Notes: generated from the sequence alone by a model not told the origin. A DNA stretch of 34,932 bases from Paramarasmius palmivorus (GCA_037176845.1 JAYKXP010000290.1:1-34932), one strand, 5' to 3'. Counted from the first letter of the stretch, positions 1 to 10,960 are shown. Made by a program: numbers and translations.

Positions 1-364
1 ATTCGGACCTGTAATCTCGTCAAAAAATAGTTTAATTGTTAGGGAACACACAGGGACATTGAACATCTTCGTGTATTGATCCACCCAAAGCCTATTTCGT
101 TCTCGCGATTTTCCGCTCTGTAGTTAATTGCGTCAGTTTATAAGCTGCCTTTGTTCCCATGCAAAGCGCAGGTTTGTGTGGACAAGGTCACCGCCGCCGG
201 GATTCCTGAGTGGGGAGGCTGGCAACAAAGTGTTGTACATCTGTTGTATCTTGGGAATATCAATTCTACGGTTGCTTCTATTTTTTCCAGCTGTGACGTT
301 TAAAGCGGGAGAGACGTGATTGGGAATGTGTTCAGCAAAGAGGTTTTCGTCGGCGTCAATACCA
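1..364. other. no gene seen
   Basis: Only a 63-codon plus-strand frame (128-319) without splice or motif support. I see nothing assignable before the duplicated block that starts near 365. Confidence 0.4.
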
Positions 365-1310
365 AGTCTAACCCTAACCAGGCAGTATTTTTGGCGCCAA
401 CAAAAAAACTTTAGCCTTTCGTCAACGAACGAAACTCATTCTGATTGATGCTTTGCATGAGCTTACCTGCAAGAGGAGATATTATCGCACTGGCAAAGCT
501 AAAAAACAAGACTCTGTGGACTTTTTCGAAGGATTGTTATGGTTAGAACGCCAGGAGCAGCATCAGGTCCATCTTGGTTTGTGACGTGAGTACTGCGACT
601 CTACTGCTTGAATGTTATCATTCGTGTATTATACGCCTAGGCCACAGTATCTCTCTGGCGCCATGCTCAAACCCTCATCCGATCAAAACCCTATTAACCC
701 AACCCACTGGCACAGCGTACTGATCATCGGGATTCGCGACGCAGGGAGCTTTTGCTAGGGTCGACTGTAACGCTCTAATCCAAGCAACGCACACACGCAT
801 TAATCTAAACCTCCTCCGCCCTGTCACAAACATTCTCATCACTCGTTATGAAGTTACCGGCTCGTTTAACACTGCCGCTCTATCGAAAAACATTATAGAT
901 CCGGAACTTTTACCTGACCTTTTTCAACAACTCGCAAAAGCCGCCATCCTCAAATATCCGACCACACAGTCCTCCCCAAAACGATTTCTCTATGGGATTA
1001 CCGGCGGCCAAGCGGCATGTACTCACTCTACACGTCAAAGTCAATGGGAATGGATTTAGGGAACCGGAGCATACGAGCAGGCCGGTTCGTGGACGAGGGA
1101 GATATGCACGTCAGCCTTTTTCTGCAACGGAAACTCTTCTCGGACGCAATCGACCTTTTGGCGTGTGGTGTGGACACACATGGGAAGTGTAATCATCCCG
1201 AAAAAACTATAGGTAAGTACTCTTGATTTCGTGTTGCGTCCCTATTTAGCTCACTCGTTGATGAATCATACGCCAGTTCCAACGAAATGGACCTATAAGG
1301 CCTAAAGCTT
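365..1310 (+). pseudogene. family-B gene relic, copy 1
   Basis: I do not recognise the product. The stretch reads as a chain of open segments in different frames joined by canonical introns. One segment runs to a GTGAGT donor at 586 with acceptor CCTAG ending at 640. A second is open from about 642 (it includes PTHWHSVLIIGIRDAG) and then continues one frame over from about 757 to 1062 (it includes DPELLPDLFQQLAKAAI). A third is open from 1017 (it includes RFVDEGDMHVSLFLQRKLF) to a GTAAGT donor at 1213, with acceptor CCAG ending at 1276. The frame changes at about 752 (a TTTT run) and about 1017 have no intron, so the gene looks broken. Related sequence lies near 11.05 kb and 23.70 kb, where the donor after the first segment is conserved. 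That it was coding is an inference from splice sites, long open stretches and the conserved copies. Confidence 0.35.
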
Positions 1311-1365
1311 GTGCTGTGGCGCACTCCGTGCAACCGCACCCAACAAGCTTCGCTAAGCTATCGGG

Positions 1366-1394
1366 CCCCCCCCCGTTTTTTTTTTTTTTTTTTT
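1366..1394. repeat. C9-G-T19 homopolymer tract
   Basis: Nine C, one G and nineteen T in a row. It sits just 3' of the family-B relic, inside a frame that would otherwise stay open to 1534, and may be a polypyrimidine expansion or an assembly-sensitive site. Confidence 0.9.
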
Positions 1395-2145
1395 ACGGTA
1401 CCCTTGGGAAACACGGAGACATCGCTCGACCACGTACACGTGCTGACTGCGCTCGCTTGTTCCCCGAGGTCTCTCGTTCTGTGGAGCTTTGGGACCTATA
1501 TGATAGGTCTTGGTGTGCGATGCTAAGGTTATGATTTTCGTTGTTTGGATTTATGGTGCGTTACTACATTTACTTTGGTAGCGATACGTATCATGAAATT
1601 TCTGACTCTCTCTCTTGAATAGCCGAATGCTTTGTTCGATCCCCAGTAATTTTTTAAAGTCCTGGACTACGATACATAACCCGCCGACTGTCAAGAGGCA
1701 TCGATCTTCTCTCTCGAATCTTCAGCCTTAACGAAATAAACGTGTTCTGTCATTCTTCAAGCCACATCATAACGTCGACAGAAGACCAGATCCCCCGGCC
1801 ATACTCGAACATCGTCCCCTCTGACCCCGAAACCACTGAAAGATCTTCGTCAGCACATGGCTCAACTCTGGATATCTGTTTAGCACGCTCGATATTGGTG
1901 CGCTTAGCCGTCAAGCAGGATCATTTCTCGACTAACCGGAGGAGTTGCAGAGACAGTGTCGAGGTTGACACTCGATAGTTGCCTATCCTTGGCTCTCAAT
2001 GTACGTGCTGTCGTTCTCGGTATTGGTATTGTACTTATTGCCTTTCAGGAAATCCAGTATTAGGGTCGGCGGATGCCATGTAACGGAGAAGTTGGTATAT
2101 ATACGTTGCTTGTAATTGGTATCAAATCGTTGTTGAATAAGTATT
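1395..2145. other. spacer between family-B and family-A relics
   Basis: No supported gene. The equivalent spacer in the second block (about 24.9-25.5 kb) has nearly the same position and length but I could not align it by eye. Confidence 0.4.
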
Positions 2146-2149
2146 CGAA

Positions 2150-4650
2150 TTTCGAGGCGCTCAAATACCAATGTTTGGTCATTGAGAACATGCTTCACTT
2201 GTGTACGCTCCAGTCTTGGATTATCTTCTAAGGTCATTACTTGCGGCTCGCATACCGATGTCAAGTCGCTCATTGCTCAGCATTCACAGAACGCGTTGTT
2301 GAGAAGATTTCACGCATGTTCTTTTGAAACGACAAGGCCGAAATATATTCGTGAACAACGTTATACAGGCAAAGCGGATAACCAGAGAACATCTCCTGGG
2401 TAAAACGTCTGTGAAAGTCACCTTAGCGCTGCGGTTTAATCAACACACCTTGGCTCGACCTACACCGGAGTCAAGGCGGAAATTAAAAGGAGTTCACGCG
2501 TCAACCTCGTGTCCGGTCTTCTGATACCACTGATTGTGTATGGCGAACACGAGGTAATACGGCGGACAGGTAAGAGAAGGATTCGATTGATGTACCTGAA
2601 ACAGCAAAGGATCTGTTAGAACATTCCAGTACAACGTGAGAGACGCACCTCAACAACTTTCACTGTGAAGAGTTCCGCATCAAGATCACGTCCGTTGAGT
2701 CTGCGAGAAGGCTACTCGGAGTCAGCCTTGCAGCTAGCTGGTTCCTTGATGTATCGACACACGAGGTACCATAGTGTTGGGTTCCTGTGGGATCTTCAAT
2801 CGAGTTGAGGATCGATAACACCCCTGCGTTATGTGTCAGTATCTCATTGTCGCGTACAACGAGGAGGAACGCTTGCCTGGGACAATAGGCCGGATACCGC
2901 AGTGTTGAGATATATAGACTTTTGAAGCGAACGGGTTCATTTAAAGTAGCGGTATGGAATAATTCGAACACTAGGATAATCGTTAGTGCAAGCTCGTCGC
3001 TTAAAAACCTAAGAAAATGCTCACCTCTGCTACCACTCGAAACGATCATTCCAAAGGCTCAGCATAGGCTAGAGACGCCATTTCTCAACCTCAGAGAGGA
3101 CCTGAGAACACCTAAGAAGCACCTGACGTCAGAGAAAACGACCGTATATTGATTCAACATACCTTCTCCTCGAACGTGAGCCTACGGAGCAGTCGGTATC
3201 GACGATGATAGCTGAGGTAGCCCTGGAGCTCAGGGAACGCAGTCCTCGATGAGTAGAGCTGCCTTTGCACCCTACCCGCTGTGTGCAGCATATTGGGAAG
3301 GTATTGAATGCAAGGGTAGATCGGAGGCAAGGCCGGCGGGAGTGATATAGGCAGGGGGTGTTCGGGGGTGTTGAGCACACGCGGTGAAGAATGTAGGAAT
3401 GCATCAGAGCATAGGAATGTATCAGAGAAACACCTAGAAAGAACTTAGCATCCAGGAAATCGCCCGTAAAATGAGTTCGACATACCTTCTCCTCGTAGGT
3501 GAGCCTACGGAACAGCCGGCATCGACGACAACGACTAAGATAGCTCTAGAACTCGGGGAGCGCAATCTTCGATATGTAAGGCTGCCTTTGCGGTCTACCC
3601 GTTGGGTACAGCATATCGGGAATGTACTGAACCCTGATGTGAGTGGAGGGCAAGGCCGGCGGGAATGATATAGGCGGGGGGTATTCGGGGGTATTGAGAA
3701 CGAGCGGTGAAGAGTCTAGGAATGCATTAGAGCATGCTTGACGTAAGAAAATGAAGGGGAAAGGTCAATACCTATTGGGTTGGCACCACTCGTAGAACTT
3801 AGCATGTCGCGACCTGCAGTGTAGATTCAGAAAGCGACGGACAAGAAAGGGACAGGTATATGCCTACGAGTTTAGCTATCTCAAGCCTCCAAGCCGTTGT
3901 TGCTGAGTCAAGGATTGGTAGGTAGCTTCGGAGCCCATGGAACGATTAGCGGGTTTGCATTAGGTCGGAGAGCACTGAGCAGGGCATTTGCGTGTAACAG
4001 TAGACGTAGATTAGACATAGTTGAATTGGATGCTGTAGCCTTCCAGGTGACATCGTCAAAGTAGCGGGAGGAAGCAGTTTTACTGCATGTCGCGTGCGGG
4101 TATGAGTTTACAGGGTTGATCTGTGTTGAACATGGCGGCGGACGTTCTGGGGAGACGCTACAGCGATAGATTGGAATCATAACCCAGACCCGTAGACAGA
4201 AAATACGCACCTTCTCGAAGCAAGTCCAGAATTCATCGAGAGAAACCCCGTCCACTACCGCAGCAAACGTTGCGCTACCCCTGCACACGAAACCTTCGTC
4301 TTTGAATGGGCCGAAAGAGTCTTGATTCCCCGGGCGAATAGTATCCAAGATTCTTTGAGTTCAACGGCTAGCGATGTCCTCTGCGGGAGCGTCGACAGGT
4401 GAATCAGGGCAGCGATCCACGAGTTGTAGAGGATGTGGTAGAATGAGTTCTGTAACTGTGCTAGGTTAGCTAGAGTGGAGGATACAAGCTAAACGACAGA
4501 CAAGGTTCAAAAAAAAAACACGAAGAGCCTACAGAACCTCAGTGGAACGATGGTGAAGGTTGTGGAAAAGGAACGAGAAAACCACGTGGTTAGGCGAAAA
4601 AAAAGAAAATTTGTCCCGATTAATATCCGATAAGCGCCCAAGTTCCGATA
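2150..4650 (-). pseudogene. family-A gene relic, copy 1
   Basis: A decayed multi-exon gene on the minus strand, product not recognised. It aligns along its length with 25510-27710. Conserved landmarks read 5' to 3' on the minus strand: a segment with PFKDEGF and VVDGVSLDEFW ending at a GTGCGT donor near 4210; a segment starting in MFNTDQPCKL; an exon ending RRLTFEEK before a GTATGT donor at 3162; a segment with LRFLSDELALTIILVFELF (about 3000); and an exon after the acceptor TTTCAG at 2597 with QWYQKTGHEV, where copy 2 has QWYQETKHEV. Copy 1 has TGA where copy 2 has TGG in that last exon, and both copies share an in-frame TGA near 4362. Substitutions between copies include many third-position changes and few indels in the last exon, which supports a coding past. 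No transposase, reverse transcriptase or terminal repeats were seen. Confidence 0.5.
3155..3725. repeat. tandem duplication, period about 323 bp
   Basis: Two direct copies (about 3155-3405 and 3478-3725), each beginning with ATACCTTCTCCTCG, containing GTGAGCCTACGGA and ending near GAGCGGTGAAGA or GCGGTGAAGA. On the minus strand each carries one exon of the family-A relic with its GTATGT donor (3162 and 3485). The second block has only one copy (about 26565-26800). This accounts for most of the length difference between the two family-A copies. Confidence 0.8.
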
Positions 4651-4779
4651 ACGTTGAACCACTTGCTCCTCACTCGCAACTCCTCGGCCAAGGTTGGAAC
4701 AAGACATCGCAGCCTCCATCAACGGCTGCCCCACAACCCACTATCAAACTTTCAACACGCTCACCTCAACTTCTACCGA

Positions 4780-5302
4780 ATAGGTTGACCGACTTCCTGC
4801 CCTTCTTATCAAACTCGCGATACCGATACCAAGGATGTTGGGGAAAATTGGAGAGGACTAGGATGAGAGGGATTTGAAGGACTTTCCGAGGCTACTTGGT
4901 GGATAATCATCGTACTCGCAGGACAACGGTACGTGGCTTACTTCTATTAAGCTGGCAGGCGATTGCTTATGACCATAATATCCAATCTCGTAGCTCTCAA
5001 CTTTCAGGATGAGCCATTGAAGTACTACCGGGGACTCTACACCACACTCTCTGCAAATCTCAACATCCTGCCAGCTTCCCTGACCAACGTCACTCCACAA
5101 TGTCCTCCACTTCTGCTCAATGCGGCCCTCAGGTGCCATTGCGACTCCATCTCCCATTCCCTTTGCCGATAGCCATCTCACTCTCGGTCCACTATCGCCA
5201 TTTCCATGGCGAAGACCGCTCGCTCTCCCCAAGCATACCAGTCGTCGATGCGCTGTTCTCGCGGGATCAAGTATGGTGCGTTAAGGGCTTCCTGTGGGCT
5301 TC
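4780..5302 (-). pseudogene. fragment of an unrecognised gene
   Basis: The minus strand has a good acceptor (TATTTCTAG, exon start 5302) followed by a 41-codon open exon containing EQRIDDWYAWGERAVFAMEM that ends in TGA at about 5178. A second frame covers 5283-4925 and includes EGRIEQKWRTLWSDVGQ and SYEIGYYGHKQSPASLIE, then a GTAAGC donor near 4944. A third short frame follows with PWYRYREFDKKGRKSVNLFG. The pieces are in order but their phases do not fit, so the simplest reading is a frameshifted gene remnant just downstream of the NLR gene. It could also be chance open frames. It is not part of the NLR model, which terminates at 5590. Confidence 0.3.
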
Positions 5303-5589
5303 CTAGAAATAAGATGTAGTATCACAGGTACATAGGTGTGTATCAGTGGGTGAACATGTTCTTCTTGTCGGATTATAAGTCTGACGCATCCTTCTCTAGG
5401 GTCAATTATGCCCGCTGATACCTCTGATAATCCGATGAAGGATATGGAACATTGGCTGGGCCTTAGAGATGGGGTAGGATAAGGGGAGGGTGTATAGGAT
5501 ATCGAGGGTGTTTGTGAAGTGACAAAGACGTTTCGAGATAACAAGGCAAAATGTATATGTAGCTTTTTACACAGAATGACATATACGGG

Positions 5590-8500
5590 TCAACGTTTCC
5601 TCATTAATCCACGAAGTCCCCCAAAAACTTCCTTTTCTCGATCCTTTGGCTCTGCAATCGGAACCCACTCATCCCCTTTGTACTTCCCCCATTCAATGAA
5701 CTCCTTTGTAGATGCTTCTTTCCCCTCCTTCACAAAACCAGTTCTCATCCTAATCCTCCCCCCACTCACAATCTTTATCGGCATCTCCATCTCCGGTCCC
5801 AAAGATACCACCGGGGGAATAGGGTTCTGTCGCGGGGTAATGAGCGAGAAATGCCATACTCAATATCCAACTTTACGCACCTTGTCCAGTACCGCAACAA
5901 TGTCCTCGTAGACTTTTGATCCGCCGGCCATCTGAATGAAGACGGACATGTAGATGTTGTCGACTTCCCATTCCAGAGACTCAGGCTGGTCTTTGGGATT
6001 TGTCTTGGTGACTTTTCCGGCGAGTGCGGCGTCGTATAGCATGAGATTAAAAAAGTCTTTGATATAGATATTGTTGTATTCTGCAAAGGATTGGAGCCGA
6101 GATGCACCACACCATGCGTTTCGCATGAATTCAGAGTTGTGTTGGAGTTTCCATGCCTGAAAACATTGTCAGAAAATGTCTCTTTGAGTGTAAGGGAAGC
6201 TACCTGTTTATGACATTCACCACCAAAGTTCCTCTGAATAATTCCTGACCCTCTCACCTTGGAGAGATCATTATCAAAAGAACGTAGCCAACGTACCACA
6301 TATCCCAGTAAAAACCTTTTCAGCTTTTGCTGAAGGCTCTGGTAGAGGGATAAGTCTTGTAGCACACCCAAAGATGGCCCCAATATTGCATATTGATATA
6401 GATCAGACGAGAGGGCCTCTGGGAGTTCCTCGTCGGCCTTATCAAGGTGAGCCATGGTGCATGTGATCATAGCTTCGGCCAAAATTGCTTTGTACTTCTC
6501 CCTATCAATATACCAATGACCAGCCCAATCCTTGGAGGTCAAGAAATCGTCGAATGATTTGTGAAGAAGTTGATACCTCTTGTCCCTCCTTTCGGTGAAA
6601 ATGACCATCTGGAATTCCTCCTTGGTGATAAGGCTCTGGAGCTTTTGAAAGGTGCCAAGTATGTCTGGATTTGTTTCAGGGTCCACGTAGTTAGAAACCC
6701 CATGGAGCCTGGTGACAGTGCATTGATTATTCGAAGAGCCCGCCATGATCAAACCTAATGCCATGCAGATATTCTGCTTGATATCGTCATCCCCCTGTTC
6801 ATTCACAAGAGAGTTGAGCGCGGTTTCATACAGAACCGTGAGTGCATGTAAGGCATTCTTGGGTGGCTCATTCTCTGTAAAGAGCTTCAGACGCTGTGCG
6901 ACATTGCCCTTGATGAAGCCAATGACGGTGGCTGCCCAAATGAATAAACCACTGGCACGTTTGGACAATTCCTCGATGGCAGAGCCTTTGCGAGTTTTAT
7001 CCAGATTGTCAAATTCTTGATCTCGGAAGGATACGGTGAGGAAGTAGTTGATATCAGTTTTGGTTTCAAATGAAGTGTGGTCGAGGGGGAAGTGATGGAT
7101 ATGCCCATGGCCTTGGTCTAGCAAGCGTTTGATGTCTTCCTCTGAACGACTTGCCAGAGCAAATCGAAGGAATGGAAGGACTCCAAATATGTTTCTCTCA
7201 AACAGCCATAAGAGCTGTTTCCTGAAATCGGTCTCATTTGAGCCTGGGCATGAACATTCGTCTATTCCGTCGACAAGGACAACTATCCGACCTTCACTCG
7301 CGATCTCGCTGTCTTCAAGGGGCTTGATTATAAGTTCCTGTGCTTGGTCTTCTAGGTCGGGAGTGTCGATTATACTGGGACTCCTTTCGATGGCTTGTGC
7401 GATTTTTTCACCGAATCTGCTGTCAAATTTTGCCAGTCGAAATGCAAGCGCCTTGATAAATTCTGATGCTGTGTTATATGTTGATCGGTCAAACCGAATG
7501 AATGCTGCAAGCGGGCTATTATTGCCCCATGTCGCCAGCGCTCGATGAAGAGTGCCGATCAATGAGCTTTTCCCGCAACCAGCAATCCCTGAAATCCAGA
7601 GAACAGATTGATCCTCGTGGAAGATCCAATCCAAGATCTTGGCTAAGGATTTGCGACGGGTGCCAGGGGAACATCGTGATTTCGGAGGTAGTATATCTTT
7701 CTTTGGCTTGAGGCTTTCGAGTCTGTTATTCAGCGCTGATGAGGCCCATTTAGTGTATGGGTCTGCTGAAAGAGCTAAGAATTTACCCATAGAATCCAAA
7801 ACCTTCTGCGTCTTTAGGACGGTCACTGTGGTGACCTTGAGCTGGAAGTTGTTGAATTTCCCCCTGAGCTGACTAAAAGTGTCCTTGAATTCAGTGATCT
7901 TTGAAGTTTGAGGATTGATGAGGGTTTCTGAGATGGTAGCATAAGGATTGCATCCTTTGACTGCCAAGGATGACTTACTGAGACGGCCTCGTGACAGACA
8001 ACCGGACAGGAATGTCTCGCAGTCTTGGGATACCTGCACGATCTCGTCAAAGATCTTGGAGAAGACACCTTGCACCTCTAGTGCATTTCTATCTAAGGCG
8101 ATCTCGTATGTTTCTATCATATCATGATAGAGCTCAACTATTGCTTTGTCGTTCTCATGTGAAGACTTGACGAGCTTCAAAGATTTTTTTATCAGGGAAG
8201 GAAGGAGAGCATGACAATTTTACAACACACATTATAGATATTATGCACAACCGCATAAGCGATCCGAGCTATATCATGCACCTAGTTGACAAGGTCAAGA
8301 ATGGCTCAAAATCTCATACTAGGAACTTACCTCTGATAAGATCTCTAGCCTTTGAATTATCACATCACCCAGCTCAATGTACTTCTTATTTCTCTCCACT
8401 GCAGTCTCCTTCTCTTCAATTTTGGGTTTAAGCTTGGGTATCCGTGTCGCTAAATCATCTTTCGCAGCGGGTGCTGAAGTTGGCAGCTCCGAAGGGACCT

Positions 8501-9383
8501 GCATGGCCGAAGGGCTTCCAGTTGATGGAATAGAGCTCATCGTTGTAGATGAACCGATTGAGGGATCAGGGTCTGTGTGTCCATCAGCCTGCGCCTCTTC
8601 AATTTGGGGTTTCAAGTCAGGTGTCTGTATCACTGAATCGTCTTTCGCAGTGGGTGCAGAAGTTGACAGCTCTGAAGGGACCTGCATGGCCAAAGGGCTT
8701 CCAGATGATGGAACGAGGCTCATCGTTGTAGATGTACTGATTGCGGGATCAGGGCATGTGTGACCATCAGCCTGAACAAGCAGACGGAGCCTGTCGAAAT
8801 ACGGCTTCCCCCGGTAAATGACCATCTCCTTCTGGAAGTCTAGGCGATGTGCGTTATTGCAAAGGGCAAGTACAGCGCAGCGCAGTATACATACCTCCAT
8901 TACCACTGCGGCAAAGCTCGGCCATTGGGATCCCAGCACTTGCAAGAAGTTTATTGGGCCATATGTAGTGAAACCTCGAAACCTCGACTGTTAACATTTC
9001 CGTGTTTTCCCCTTGTTGTCTAAAGAGAAGTCTAGTGAGTCAAATACCCGATATGAATGTCCAATAGAGAAACGCACACAAAGAGATCTACTGGACATCC
9101 ATCTTCACCCACTTTCTTCGTATTAGTTCGGTGCTTCCTATAACCTCTGCTGGGTGAACCCGCGCGGATAATTAGTTTCTTCTTGTCGGGACTTTGAAAC
9201 CCAACAACTTTGAGTCCTGATCCACTGTTAGTCCAATCCAGTGAAGTATGTTCGATATTTCATGCCTTTGACTCGTAAATCGAGTACATCCAGTTGCCTT
9301 TCCCTGTTACCGTGGTCAATCACAGGTGTGAGCTAGAAGAAATGGAGAACGTACGGTTGGGACGTAGCATCTTCTGTGGGCAT
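5590..9383 (-). CDS. C2-NACHT NLR-type (STAND) NTPase
   Basis: Predicted 1097-residue cytoplasmic signalling NTPase of the fungal NLR class. Exons (minus strand): 9383-9355, 9224-9078, 9019-8895, 8839-8331, 8174-6204, 6156-5881, 5826-5590. All introns are GT-AG and all phases fit. Residues about 11-123 look like a C2-type beta domain (LTVEVSRF, then LLASAGIPMAELC). Residues 124-245 are two 61-residue repeats, 246-400 are helical, and the NACHT domain starts near 440. The Walker A motif is GIAGCGKS (466-473), the Walker B motif is IVVLVDGIDEC (567-577), and a sensor-like ASRSEED follows at about 611. The C-terminal 170 residues are not WD40, ankyrin, TPR or Pfam-type repeats that I recognise. 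Family knowledge: such proteins act in non-self recognition and regulated cell death. The body from 8839 to 5590 is firm; the first two exons are less certain, and an ATG at 8997 is the fallback start. Confidence 0.88.
8175..8330 (-). other. 156-nt intron of the NLR gene
   Basis: The donor is GTAAGT directly after codon GAG, and the acceptor GAAG precedes CTCGTC. The phase is 0 on both sides. It is much longer than the other C-terminal introns of this gene (47 and 54 nt). Confidence 0.7.
8406..8771 (-). repeat. two tandem 183-bp coding repeats in the NLR gene
   Basis: Two direct copies (8771-8589 and 8588-8406), exactly 61 codons each, inside the second-to-fourth-exon region of the NLR gene. 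Each unit starts ADGHT, contains AMQVPSEL and TSAP.AKDD, and ends KPKIEE or KPQIEE. It is Ser/Thr/Pro-rich and low in hydrophobic core residues, so it probably forms a flexible linker between the C2-like and helical parts. The high identity at DNA level points to a recent duplication. Confidence 0.92.
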
Positions 9384-10960
9384 TGTCAGTCGTGGTGGAA
9401 AGGTCGAAGAGAGTAGGTTTTCATAAGTAACCGTGATTTTGCTTGTTGCATGGCTTCCGCACCAGGAACACGTTTCAGCCAGTATTCTCGGACAGACAGC
9501 CTTGTTCGGCGTGGTGGCAGCTGGGATGCAATACAATGAACCCGTGGTCTACGTCCTTCTGATGATCGAGATCAAATGGGATGCCACGGCGCTTCATCAC
9601 AGATACAGATATGTTGAATATCCGTCAGTGCGCATGAACTGTATTGCTCAGTAGAACCTTGGAAGCTCCACCACCGCTTGGAGAGTTATCAACGGCAAGT
9701 AGAACCTCCGGTTGAGTGACATGTAGACGTACATCGATTTCGTAAGTCTTGTCTACACGAAGAGAAAAGGTTTGAGTGTAAGCTCGTAGGCGGAGTATAT
9801 TTCCTTGTTCGATCATACATAGACAACGTAAAAACGACTGTGATGACGGAAATTTGCATTGATAGCTGTCCTTGTTCGGCAGTCTCCTCCTCCCTGGACG
9901 TCAATGATAGCAGATCGGAATATGAGATGGTGCTGGAACACTGAACGTACTGGAAATAATGACGCCGCGGAGATTTCGATGAAAAGAGGCTTAGCTATAA
10001 GTCTAAGAGTAACGATGTTGATCTGTAGGGTGGTGAACCATGCGTACCTCTTGCAATCCGGTATACCCGTCTCATACCCCATGACAATGAACCTAGTGGA
10101 ATATACCACACGCGTTGATGGCGAAGTGAGTGGAATATCAACACAATGCATGTAGGATGTTGGTCTGAAAACCATAGCACCTGCGCGATCATGTATAGTT
10201 ATATGGAAGGCATCTAGGATAGCGTGAGCCAGCGCCTTTACACAAAGATACCGCGGAAACAATGCATCCGCTAGACTGCAAATACCCGCAAGAGCGCTGA
10301 GAAGATCTTGATGTCACCTTCGTATTTCTCCTTCCAAATAGAATACAACGGATCTTGATATCGTGAATATGAGACATTCAGCGTAACAGTTCGGAAAGAC
10401 GGAACGACTGCACCTGTACACAGCGTTGTTTAGAACGGACCATCCACTCTGGGGGGTAATCCAAGGATTTCCAGACGCCTCTGAGATGCATGGGTGGAGT
10501 TGACGAGAACGGGCTCTATGGCGATTATCGTGTGCCTCACCAGATGCTAGCTGTTTTTCAGTTCGATGGACTGACCGTTCGACCGGGGAAGGGTGGCGCG
10601 GAATGTAAGAGAAGGTAGCTTACGCATGAGAAGAATGGGAAATTATTTCATTGGGTGTATTCAGGGGCATGATTACACGGAGAACAATTTCGACATGCGT
10701 AGAAAAGGGTGATATAAGGGTGTTCCCGCCGAACACGAGCCTTTCAATAAGAGGGAGCTGTAAGATATCGAGTTAGCAAAGTAGGAAAAAAGACGTTAGC
10801 CGCAAACGCACCATATACCCCCTCAAGTAAGTGAATGCCGATATACCTCTCTTTCACTCCGGTCAACAGAACCGAGTCTCTATCCTTTAACGCCGAAGAT
10901 TGCACCTGTAAGAGAAAGTCAGAAGTGATCTTGGTTTTTGAGGGTCGACTGATTGACTGA
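9384..10960. other. intergenic, no supported gene
   Basis: Several frames of 60-149 codons on both strands (for example 9813-10262 minus) overlap each other and show no motif or consistent splicing. The part next to 9383 should hold the NLR promoter; no clear TATA element was seen. Confidence 0.4.

Larger units (their letters stand above)
365..4650. repeat. segmental duplication block, copy 1
   Basis: A family-B relic (starts about 365) followed by a family-A relic (starts about 2150). The same order and nearly the same spacing recur at 23695-27710. The two ends align clearly by eye; the middle does not. The best matches are the regions around ATTCGATTGATGTACCTGAA (2581 and about 25939) and GACATACCTTCTCC (3478 and 26563). 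Confidence 0.6.

Noticed and set aside
365..380. Telomere-like CCCTAACC motif near the start of three dispersed copies (about 369, 11069, 23699)
   Set aside because: The motif is at most one and a half telomere units, and in copies 2 and 3 it falls inside a conserved reading frame (DPNP / NPNP). It is better explained by shared coding ancestry than by interstitial telomere sequence.
5775..6203. Continuous reading of the NLR frame to a stop at 5775
   Set aside because: After 6204 this frame becomes Ser/Pro/Arg-rich and unlike the rest. Splicing at 6203/6157 and 5880/5827 gives a consistent, better C-terminus ending at 5590.
8377..8763. 128-codon plus-strand frame opposite the NLR repeats
   Set aside because: It is the antisense shadow of the tandem 61-codon units; repeats of a length divisible by three keep the opposite frame open.
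9078..9303. A longer 5' NLR exon in the frame starting GKATGC
   Set aside because: That frame meets TAA at about 9175; only the frame beginning at 9224 stays open and joins the next exon in phase.
9433..9654. Plus-strand frame MILLVAWLPHQEHVSASILG as a small membrane protein
   Set aside because: 73 codons, no splice support, and it overlaps the opposite-strand 5' region of the NLR gene. Within chance length.
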